In this document: positions 42,304 to 48,914 of the stretch, in pieces
Layout of the letters: each line of letters begins with the position of its first letter
Numbering within the stretch: the first letter of the stretch is position 1
Source of the DNA: Phycisphaerae bacterium
Lineage (GTDB): Bacteria; Planctomycetota; Phycisphaerae; JAJVII01
Length of the DNA: 64,000 nt
Direction: 5' to 3'
Assembly: GCA_022072085.1 (NCBI GenBank)
Contig: JAJVII010000018.1
Coordinates: 116,240-180,239, forward strand
Notes under the pieces: generated by a model
What the model saw: the letters and a program-made list of their open reading frames with translations, nothing else
Database searches by the model: none
Told to the model about the DNA's origin: nothing
Translations under genes and position numbers: made by a program

Positions 42304-43470
42304 ATGCCGCGCATCCCCTCGCGATTCCATCCGGACCGACACGCAAGCGACGCCCTCCCCGGCCTCCGGGCACGGCTCTGCCTGGGCCTGGTCGCAGCCG
42401 GCGCGATCTGCACTCTGCTGGCCGGCTGCGGCTACGCCCCGACGGCCGCGGACAAGGCCGTCATGGACGCGCGCGCGGGGCGCGTGCTCACGCCGCCGGG
42501 CCACGGGCTGGGCGGGGTGGCCGTGGTCTACTCCTACCGCGAAGACATCAACGTCAAGTACGACTACGAGAAGTGGCACCCCCACGACCTGCACCGCGGC
42601 CGCAAGATCTACGACCAGCTCGTCGCCGACAAGGCCCTGACGCCCGAGGACGTGTTTGTGCCCGGGGCGGCGGACGACAACATGCTCCTGCGGGTCCACC
42701 AGCGCGAGTATCTCGCCTCGCTGGCCAACAAGCACGTCGCCGCCGCGCTGATGGAGTCCAACGTCGCGTCGCTCCAGTCGGACAAGGACTACACCGAGCG
42801 CGTGCTGGCGCCTTACCGCGTGGACGTCGGCGGCACGGTGCTGTCAGCCGAACTGGCGAAGATTCACGGCATGGCCATCCACCTCGGCGGCGGGCAGAAG
42901 CACGCCTCGACCGACCGTGGCGCCCGCAGCGACCTGCTGGCCGACGTGCCGATCGCGATGGACATGCTCCGCGAGCGGAAGCTGGCTGACCGCATCCTGG
43001 TCATCGACCTGGGCGCGTCGCAGGCCAACGGCATCGCCGTCTGCACCGCCGAGCAGGAGAACACCTACCTGTTCGACGTCTACGAGAAGAGCAACTACCC
43101 CAAAGCCAAGCAGCTCGAGAACGGCGGCGTGGCCATCGACGACGGCATCGGCGACGGGGAATACCTGGCGATCCTGCGGGCGCGGCTGCCGAAGATTCTC
43201 GACGACTTCAAGCCGGACTTCGTTTTCTATCTCGCCGGCGCCGACGTGGTCGGCGGCGACCTGGAAGGCCGATCGAAGCTCACGCCCGCGGGCATGACCG
43301 AGCGCGACCTCTACGTGGCCGAGCAGGCCCGCAGCCGCGAGATTCCGCTGTGCGTGGTGCTCGACGGCGGCTGGGCCCAGGACGCGTGGCGGCTCTACTA
43401 CCGCTCGATCCGGGCGCTGCTGGCCCGCTACGGCGGCGTCGAATTCCGCGTCCCGTTGGCTGAGAAATAG
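42304..43470 (+). CDS. Lipoprotein with degenerate histone-deacetylase-like domain
   Basis: The 388-residue protein begins with a long leader ending in the lipobox LAGC (Cys42), so it should be lipid-anchored. The body resembles class IV (HDAC11-like) deacetylases: VVYSYREDINVKYDYEK, then WHPHDLHRGRKIYDQL, IHLGGGQKHASTDRGARSD, and ILVIDLGASQANG. In active enzymes the last motif is DLDxH(Q/H)G(N/D)G, whose Asp and His bind zinc; here they are Gly237 and Ser239. The active-site His-His pair reads Lys199-His200. Only the third ligand position (Asp314 in AGADVVGGD) is kept. It probably lacks zinc and classical deacetylase activity, and may instead bind a ligand or protein. A good promoter precedes it. 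Confidence 0.88.
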   Translation: MPRIPSRFHPDRHASDALPGLRARLCLGLVAAGAICTLLAGCGYAPTAADKAVMDARAGRVLTPPGHGLGGVAVVYSYREDINVKYDYEKWHPHDLHRGRKIYDQLVADKALTPEDVFVPGAADDNMLLRVHQREYLASLANKHVAAALMESNVASLQSDKDYTERVLAPYRVDVGGTVLSAELAKIHGMAIHLGGGQKHASTDRGARSDLLADVPIAMDMLRERKLADRILVIDLGASQANGIAVCTAEQENTYLFDVYEKSNYPKAKQLENGGVAIDDGIGDGEYLAILRARLPKILDDFKPDFVFYLAGADVVGGDLEGRSKLTPAGMTERDLYVAEQARSREIPLCVVLDGGWAQDAWRLYYRSIRALLARYGGVEFRVPLAEK

Positions 43471-43540
43471 GGAATTTCCGGGGGGCCGGGGGCCTCTCAG
43501 GGTGGAACCAACCGCGGGCAACCGCAGGGGAGAGATCGCC

Positions 43541-44491
43541 ATGACCGACGCGTACGACGCTACCCGAAAGGCCCGGAACCGGCGGATTTTCGTTCAGGCG
43601 TTCCTGGTTCTGCTTGTGCTGCTCGTTCTTGTTGCCCTCCTGAGGCCAGGCCTTGTCGCCAACAGGGCAATCCATTTCACAGGGGAGAGCCCCCACGCGA
43701 AGGCCCCAATGATGGCGGACGCTGACAGGTCACTCTCCCAAGGATCCGGACAACCCGGCCTGTTCGACCTGCCCGCGGCGTCGGCTGCCCCAATCCCTGA
43801 CATCGCCCAGAAGATCATCTACAACGCCGCGATGAGCACGAGCGTCAAGGACGCCGACGCCTTCCGCACGGGCCTGACCGGGCGCATCGTCGCCCTGGGC
43901 GGCTACGTCTCGCAGATGTCGGCCGACACCCGCGCGGGCCGGCAGCCCTCCGGCCAGATCGTCGCCAAGGTGCCGGCCGAGAAGCTCGCCGAGCTGCGCG
44001 ACGCCGTCCGCTCGATGGCCACCGTACTGAGCGACGAGTTGACCAGCGAGAACGTTACCGACCAGTACGTGGACCTCGAAGCCCGGCTGACCAGCAAGCA
44101 GGCCGAGGAGGCCAGGCTGACCGAGCTGATGAAGACGGTGTCGGCCAAGCTGGAGGATCTGCTGAAGGTCGAGGAGCAGCTCACCCGCGTCCGCGGGGAG
44201 ATCGAGCAGCTCCAGGGCCGCAAGCGCGTCTGGGACCACCAGGTCCGCTACTCGACGCTGTCGGTCTCCTACACGGTCGCGGAGGTCTACCAGGCCCAGC
44301 CGCTGGCGCCGGCGGAAGAGACGTTCGGCCAGGAAGTCAGCCGCACGCTGCGCGAGTCCTGGTCGTCGCTGGTGAGCACCGGCCGGGCGGTTGCGATCGC
44401 GGGCGTCGCCTTCGCCCCGTGGCTGCCGCTGGCGCTGGTGCTGATCCTGCTGGCGTGGTGGCTGATCCGCCGCGTCACCCGGACGAAATGA
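43541..44491 (+). CDS. DUF4349 membrane protein
   Basis: The ATG at 43541 follows AGGGGAGAG. The 316-residue product has an N-terminal membrane helix (residues about 15-40, IFVQAFLVLLVLLVLVALL). The DUF4349 domain follows: YNAAMSTSVKDADAFRTGL, then GGYVSQMSADTRAG, then KVPAEKLAELRDAV. A coiled coil at about 190-235 has TSKQAEEARLTELMKTVSAK, and a C-terminal membrane helix ends in basic residues. The family is thought to sit in the envelope; its role is unknown. The gene follows the lipoprotein by 70 bases. Confidence 0.9.
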   Translation: MTDAYDATRKARNRRIFVQAFLVLLVLLVLVALLRPGLVANRAIHFTGESPHAKAPMMADADRSLSQGSGQPGLFDLPAASAAPIPDIAQKIIYNAAMSTSVKDADAFRTGLTGRIVALGGYVSQMSADTRAGRQPSGQIVAKVPAEKLAELRDAVRSMATVLSDELTSENVTDQYVDLEARLTSKQAEEARLTELMKTVSAKLEDLLKVEEQLTRVRGEIEQLQGRKRVWDHQVRYSTLSVSYTVAEVYQAQPLAPAEETFGQEVSRTLRESWSSLVSTGRAVAIAGVAFAPWLPLALVLILLAWWLIRRVTRTK

Positions 44492-44527
44492 TCGAAGAGA
44501 CGAGCATCGGCCAACACCGTATAGCCA

Positions 44528-44555
44528 ACAGGCCGGCCCCGAGGGGTCGGCCTGT
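44528..44555 (+). terminator. Possible terminator hairpin after DUF4349 gene
   Basis: ACAGGCCGGCCCC and GGGGTCGGCCTGT form a 13-bp stem (one G-U pair) with a very tight GA turn. No T-run follows, so it may instead stabilise the mRNA end. Confidence 0.45.
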
Positions 44556-44633
44556 CGCATTGACGGGGGCTCGCGGAAAAGTGAGCTGCCGCTTCTCCGC
44601 GTTCTCCGCGACTCCATAGCGGAGTCTCGGAAC

Positions 44634-44719
44634 TGCCCGGGACTGGAGTCGAACCAGCACGGGGTTTTAACCCCACCAGGCCCTCAACCTGGCGCGTCTG
44701 CCAATTCCGCCACCCGGGC
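44634..44719 (-). tRNA. tRNA-Leu (anticodon GAG)
   Basis: On the minus strand GCCCGGG pairs with CCCGGGC for the acceptor stem, followed by A as discriminator. The anticodon stem CCAGG/CCTGG encloses TTGAGGG, giving GAG. A long variable arm and GGTTCGACTCC T-loop are present. Length 86 bases. The 3' CCA is not encoded. Confidence 0.95.
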
Positions 44720-44721
44720 GG

Positions 44722-44751
44722 GCAATCCTTCAACCCCGGTTGAAGGATTGC
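44722..44751. repeat. Perfect 13-bp inverted repeat touching the tRNA
   Basis: GCAATCCTTCAAC, a CCCG loop, GTTGAAGGATTGC. It begins two bases beyond the 5' end of the tRNA gene. A region of degenerate GAGCAGG/GAACAG repeats follows to about 44860. It may influence tRNA maturation, act as a terminator, or be a repeat remnant. Confidence 0.7.
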
Positions 44752-44959
44752 AGAGCAGGCGAGCAGGGGAACAGTTGAACAGGCGAAAGGCGACACCAGG
44801 CGGCCGACCGCGGTTTACGCGTATCAGCCGGCCCGCCTGCGGTCTCCTGCTCTCCTGTTCCACTCACTCACAATGCTGCAAAAGCAATCCCGCAGCCAAG
44901 GCTGTCGGAACGGGGCATTATAACCGATTCGTTCTGTCCGCCAAGACCTAACCCCGGCG

Positions 44960-45273
44960 GGCCCCGTGTGTCTTAATAACTGTTCTTCCGAGGGCCCTCA
45001 ACGCGAGCCCTCGGAGAGAACCGAAAGGTTCACGTGAGCCGGCACAACGACCCGGCCGGCCATGCGGCGATCCCCACCCCACTCCGCCTCCCCCCGGGCG
45101 GAAAGCCGCACCCGGCCGGCTCGTTTGAGACTCCGCCCCGCAGGGAAGCGGGGATCTGAAATGCCGGGCCTCGACCGGCTGAGCCGCTCGGGGCCCCGAC
45201 GAAGCGGGTTCAGTCGGAACTTGGAGTTCCGACGACCAGGCGCCGGCTGTCGGGGGCCGGCGCCTTTCTTCTT
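44960..45273 (+). ncRNA. Candidate structured non-coding RNA ending in an intrinsic terminator
   Basis: About 310 bases contain no convincing ORF but a dense series of helices: CCGAGGGC/GCCCTCGG (44988-45014), a GAAA tetraloop hairpin AACC-GAAA-GGTT (45019-45030), a long-range GAGCCGGC/GCCGGCTC pairing (45036-45043 with 45115-45122), CCCCGC/GCGGGG (45136-45153), GTCGGAACT/AGTTCCGAC (45213-45233), and the terminator listed next. It does not match RNase P, SRP, tmRNA, T-box or cobalamin riboswitch signatures as far as I can see. A -10-like TATAAC at 44919 could begin it. Its 3' end is 300 bases before rpmE, so a leader role is unlikely because rpmE has its own promoter. Confidence 0.45.
45238..45273 (+). 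terminator. Intrinsic terminator of the RNA candidate
   Basis: AGGCGCCGGC and GCCGGCGCCT form a perfect 10-bp stem around an eight-base loop, followed by TTTCTTCTT. This is the clearest forward terminator in the region and there is no coding gene just upstream of it. Confidence 0.85.
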
Positions 45274-45485
45274 GCGCCCGGGGCGGTTGCAGCGGCAACG
45301 CGTCGGAGCGGAGCATGGATTGTACGGAGGGGACGGATTTCACGGAAACAAGGCAGGTTGGGACGAGGAACCGTTGCCGGATTCTCCCGTCGGCGTAATC
45401 GGTTTCAATCCGTGCCATCCGTGTTCCCCGGCCGCACGGCCTTCAGGAAGCGCCTGTCGGCCTGCTTTTTTGTACCCCCAACCCC

Positions 45486-45513
45486 TTGCCAGGACGCTGA
45501 AATCGCGTATACT
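45486..45513 (+). promoter_or_regulatory. Sigma-70-type promoter of rpmE
   Basis: TTGCCA, 16 bases, TATACT. The rpmE start is 60 bases beyond the -10 box, leaving a short 5' leader. Confidence 0.6.
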
Positions 45514-45573
45514 GTGGCGTTCCGCGTCGGGTCTCGCGACAGGTTCGCCCTTGCAATCGCCGGAGTCGGAAAC

Positions 45574-45819
45574 ATGAAGGAAGGCATCCATCCCAAGTAC
45601 GTCGAGTGCATGGTCCACTGCGCCTGCGGCAGCAACTTCAAGACCCGCGCCACGGTCGAGAAGATGACCGTTGATATCTGCTCGGCCTGCCACCCGTTCT
45701 ACACGGGCAAGCAGAAGCTGATCGACACGGCCGGCCGCGTCGAGAAGTTCCAGCGGAAATACGGCTGGGGCAAGAAGCAGCAGGAGGCCGCCCCGGCTGC
45801 CCCTGCCGACAAGGCTTAG
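45574..45819 (+). CDS. rpmE: Ribosomal protein bL31 (zinc-binding form)
   Basis: The 81-residue protein starts [20 protein letters not shown] and carries the zinc-binding cysteines Cys16, Cys18, Cys36 and Cys39 (CACG and CSAC). [20 protein letters not shown] matches bL31 closely. It is a structural protein of the 50S subunit, and the Cys residues mark it as the zinc-containing, zinc-replete form. It is slightly longer than usual because of an Ala/Pro-rich tail. A dedicated promoter precedes it and a hairpin terminator follows; prfA is next. Confidence 0.98.
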   Translation: MKEGIHPKYVECMVHCACGSNFKTRATVEKMTVDICSACHPFYTGKQKLIDTAGRVEKFQRKYGWGKKQQEAAPAAPADKA

Positions 45820-45830
45820 CGACGATTCAC

Positions 45831-45877
45831 CGCCACGCCGCGCCCCGCTTTGCGGGCCAACCCGGCGTGGCGTTCTT
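45831..45877 (+). terminator. Terminator after rpmE
   Basis: CGCCACGCCG pairs with CGGCGTGGCG (10 bp) around an inner CCGC/GCGG hairpin, followed by TTCTT. It separates rpmE from prfA. Confidence 0.65.
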
Positions 45878-45958
45878 GTACCAGGGCCGCACGCAGAGAG
45901 TCCCGTCGCGTTGAGGAAAGCCCGGGCCGGGCCTGGCCCGGCCTTCGGGTGACCGCAC

Positions 45959-47062
45959 ATGGTCCAGATATCGCAAGACCAGCTCGAAATCGTGCTCCAC
46001 AAGCTCGGCGCCCTGGCGGCCCGGCACGCGGAGATTCAGCAGCAGCTCAACGACCCGGCGGTCGCGTCCGACCCCAACCGCCTCGTTCCGCTGAGCAAGG
46101 AACTCGCCCGCCTCGGCGAGGTCGTCGCCCCGTTCAACGAATACCGCCAGTTGGCCGCCGAACTCGCCGAGGCCCGCACGCTGGCCGACGACCCCGCGAC
46201 CGACGCCGAGATGCGCGAACTGGCCCGCTCCGAGATCGACGGCCTCCAGACCCGCACCGGCGGGATCATGGACCGCATCGTCGACGCCCTGCTGAGCAGC
46301 GAGGGCCCGTCGGCTGACTCGGTCATCCTGGAAATCCGTGCCGGCACCGGCGGCGACGAGGCCGCCCTGTTCGCCGGCGACCTGCTGAACATGTACGAGC
46401 GATACTGCGAACGGCACGGCCTGCGCACCGAGGTGCTCAGCGCGTCGCCGGGCAACATGGGCGGATTCAAGGAAGCCGTGCTGGGCGTGAAGGGGCGCGA
46501 CGCGTACCGCCGGCTCCAGTTCGAGGCCGGCGGCCACCGCGTCCAGCGCGTTCCCGAGACCGAGAGCCAGGGCCGCATCCACACGTCAGCGGCCACCGTC
46601 GCCGTCCTGCCCGAGCCGCAGGACGTGGACATCGACATCAAGCCCGAGGACGTGCGCGAGGACGTCAGCCGGGCCGGCGGGCCGGGCGGCCAGAACGTCA
46701 ACAAGGTCGCCTCGGCGATCCGCCTGACGCACCTGGAGACGGGCATCACGGTGAACATGCGCGACGAGAAGAGCCAGCACAAGAACCGCGCCAAGGCATG
46801 GCGCATCCTGCGATCGCGCGTCTACGAGCACTTCGCCAGCATCGAGCGGGCCCAGCGCGACGCCGCCCGCAAGAGCATGGTCGGCAGCGGCGACCGCAGC
46901 CAGCGGATCCGCACCTACAACTTCCCGCAAAATCGGCTGACCGACCACCGCATCGGCCTGGACCTCTATCGTCTCGACGGGATCATTTCCACCGGCGACC
47001 TGGACGAAATGGTCGACGCCCTGCTGGTCCGCGAACGCGAGACGCAACTGGCGAACCTGTGA
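45959..47062 (+). CDS. prfA: Peptide chain release factor 1
   Basis: The 367-residue product has every RF1 block. The GGQ peptidyl-hydrolysis motif is in RAGGPGGQNVNKVASAIRLT. RVPETESQGRIHTSAATV holds the stop-codon-recognition PxT tripeptide (here PET) and HTS, which classify it as RF1 rather than RF2. It reads UAA and UAG. Its stop overlaps the start of the next gene (GTGA). Prokaryotic prfA is usually followed by the methylase gene prmC; here a nucleoside phosphorylase follows instead. No clear Shine-Dalgarno precedes the ATG. Confidence 0.98.
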   Translation: MVQISQDQLEIVLHKLGALAARHAEIQQQLNDPAVASDPNRLVPLSKELARLGEVVAPFNEYRQLAAELAEARTLADDPATDAEMRELARSEIDGLQTRTGGIMDRIVDALLSSEGPSADSVILEIRAGTGGDEAALFAGDLLNMYERYCERHGLRTEVLSASPGNMGGFKEAVLGVKGRDAYRRLQFEAGGHRVQRVPETESQGRIHTSAATVAVLPEPQDVDIDIKPEDVREDVSRAGGPGGQNVNKVASAIRLTHLETGITVNMRDEKSQHKNRAKAWRILRSRVYEHFASIERAQRDAARKSMVGSGDRSQRIRTYNFPQNRLTDHRIGLDLYRLDGIISTGDLDEMVDALLVRERETQLANL

Positions 47063-47826
47063 ACGAGAACGAGTTCCCCATCCTGGAGTTCGACCCGTCG
47101 CCCGAGGCGCTCATCGAGCCCTCGCGGCTGCTGGCCCGCGCCGACGTTCCGGAGCACTGCGTGCTCTGCTTCTTCCGGGAGGTGATCGGGAAGTTCGCCG
47201 CCGAGCCTGGCGCCCGCGTCGTGGCCGAGGTCCGCAGCGAGGCCGGCGTCGAACCGGTGTACGAGATCGACTACGGCGACCGCCGACTCGGCTTTGCCCA
47301 TCCCGGCATCGGGGCGCCTTTCGCCGGAGGGATGCTGGAGGAACTGATCGCCCGCGGGTTCGGCAAGTTCATCGCCTGCGGCGGTTGCGGCGTGCTCAGG
47401 CGGGACGTGGTCGTCGGCCACGTCGTGCTGCCGACCTCCGCGGTCCGCGACGAAGGCACTTCCTACCACTACCTGCCGCCGTCGCGCGAGGTGCAGCCGG
47501 ACCCGGCCGCCCTGTCGGCGCTGCGGGCGACGCTGGAGGCCCGCGGCGTGCCGCACCTCGAGGGCAAGACCTGGACGACCGACGGCTTCTACCGCGAGAC
47601 GCCGGCCAAGGTCGCCCGCCGACGCGAAGAGGGATGCCTGACTGTTGAGATGGAGGCGTCCGCCTTCTTCGCCGTCGCCCGGTTCCGCGGCGTCCAGTTC
47701 GCCCAGCTCCTCTACGCCGGCGACGACCTGAGCGGGCCGCAGTGGAACAGCCGCCGCTGGCACAGCCGCGCCGAAATCCGCGAGCAGTTGTTCCGCCTGT
47801 CAGCCGAGGCCTGCCTGTCGCTGTAG
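47059..47826 (+). CDS. Nucleoside phosphorylase-like protein
   Basis: The GTG start overlaps the prfA stop by four bases (GTGA), so translation is coupled. The 255-residue product belongs to the purine/uridine phosphorylase fold. GFAHPGIGAPFAGGMLEELI, CGGCGVLRRDVVVGHVVLPT, and RREEGCLTVEMEASAFFAVA with the catalytic METEA-like Glu-Met-Glu are visible. Such enzymes split nucleosides with phosphate or, in related hydrolases, with water. An alternative reading is uridine phosphorylase-like; the sequence alone does not decide. Its coupling to a release factor is unusual. Confidence 0.85.
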   Translation: MNENEFPILEFDPSPEALIEPSRLLARADVPEHCVLCFFREVIGKFAAEPGARVVAEVRSEAGVEPVYEIDYGDRRLGFAHPGIGAPFAGGMLEELIARGFGKFIACGGCGVLRRDVVVGHVVLPTSAVRDEGTSYHYLPPSREVQPDPAALSALRATLEARGVPHLEGKTWTTDGFYRETPAKVARRREEGCLTVEMEASAFFAVARFRGVQFAQLLYAGDDLSGPQWNSRRWHSRAEIREQLFRLSAEACLSL

Positions 47827-47847
47827 GCCGGCCGCGCCCGACGCGCC

Positions 47848-48807
47848 TTACGGCGCAGCCGCGCCGCGGGCCTCCAGGAACCGCACCATGCACGCGACCG
47901 CGGAGTTGGCCGGCGTGTCGATTCCCACGCCGCGGCCCAGCCGCTCGATCGCCCCGTTGAGCGCCTCGATCTCCGTCCGCTTGGCGGCCCGCAGGTCCTG
48001 GAGCATGCTCGGCGTGTGGCCGGCCGTCGGCGGCAGCAGCCGCTCGTAGAACACGCGCAGAAACTCCTCCGGCGTCGGCCAGAATCGCGGCAGATCGTGG
48101 GCCGCCATCACGGCGTAGGCCTCACGGACGATCCGCTCCATCAACTCGCGCGTCTCGGCCCGCTCGCCGAGGCGGCCGTAGGCCACGCCCAGGATCGCCC
48201 CCAGCGGATTGAGCGCACAGTTGTAGAGAATCTTGCCCCACAGTTCGCCCTGCACGCGTGGGCTGGGCCGGGCGGGCAGGCCGGCCGCGGACAGCGCCTC
48301 AGCCAGCGCGTCGGCATGGGGCGAGTCCGCCCCGTCGAACCTTCCGATGCTCACCGCATCGGCATGGACCGTGATCCGCACGACGCCGGGCCGGTCGATC
48401 ACGAACCCCGTGATCACCCGCCCGCAGAGCACGTGATCGGGCCCCAGCGCCGCAGCCAGCCGCTCGACATTGCCGTAACCGTTCTGCATCGAGACGACCG
48501 TGGACCCGCCGCCGGCGATCAGTCGCAGGGCGTCGGCGGCTGCCGGCGTGTCGTAGCTCTTGACGGTGACCAGGATGAAATCGAAGGGCCCGGCTGCCCG
48601 CAAGAGTTCTTTCGCATCCGTGAACAGGGTCACCCGATCCGGCGGTATGTGATGTTCGCCGAAGATGCCGGCGACGCGCAGGCCGTCGCGGTCGATCGCC
48701 TCGGCGTGGGTCGCCCGCAGCAGCAGGCTCACGTCGTGCCCGGCGTCCGCCAGCAGTCCGCCGACCGCCTGCCCCAACGCCCCGGCGCCGAATACCAGGA
48801 TGCGCAT
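47848..48807 (-). CDS. Ketopantoate reductase-like protein (PanE/ApbA family)
   Basis: The 319-residue product starts MRILVFGAGALGQAVGGLLA, a dinucleotide-binding loop. ILVTVKSYDTPAA has the family's Lys-containing segment, VSMQNGYGN the QNG motif, and GELWGKILYNCALNPLGAIL the catalytic-domain Lys and Asn pair. ApbA/PanE reduces 2-dehydropantoate to pantoate with NADPH in CoA biosynthesis. No other pan genes are near, so the exact substrate is uncertain. I leave the gene symbol open because paralogues with other substrates exist. Confidence 0.88.
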   Translation of the reverse strand: MRILVFGAGALGQAVGGLLADAGHDVSLLLRATHAEAIDRDGLRVAGIFGEHHIPPDRVTLFTDAKELLRAAGPFDFILVTVKSYDTPAAADALRLIAGGGSTVVSMQNGYGNVERLAAALGPDHVLCGRVITGFVIDRPGVVRITVHADAVSIGRFDGADSPHADALAEALSAAGLPARPSPRVQGELWGKILYNCALNPLGAILGVAYGRLGERAETRELMERIVREAYAVMAAHDLPRFWPTPEEFLRVFYERLLPPTAGHTPSMLQDLRAAKRTEIEALNGAIERLGRGVGIDTPANSAVACMVRFLEARGAAAP

Positions 48808-48867
48808 CGTGCTCTCCTTCGCCCGACAGCATATCGGATTTCGCCGCCCGCGACGACCCGCGCCCGC

Positions 48868-48897
48868 TTGCCGCCCCCCGACGTCGACCGATACACT
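48868..48897 (+). promoter_or_regulatory. Candidate sigma-70-type promoter of the GH-like gene
   Basis: TTGCCG, 18 bases, TACACT. The ATG lies 17 bases after the -10 box, with GGAGGTGA between. Confidence 0.45.
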
Positions 48898-48914
48898 ACC
48901 TGTCGGAGGTGACC

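Noticed and set aside
44960..45418. 156-residue minus-strand open frame over the RNA candidate
   Set aside because: It lacks recognisable features and has no ribosome-binding site. The helices and forward terminator are better explained by a + strand RNA.
45908..45958. GAGGAAAGCCCGGGC resembling the conserved RNase P RNA core
   Set aside because: prfA starts 50 bases later with a confident protein, so no room remains for a roughly 350-base RNase P RNA, and the other conserved regions are missing.
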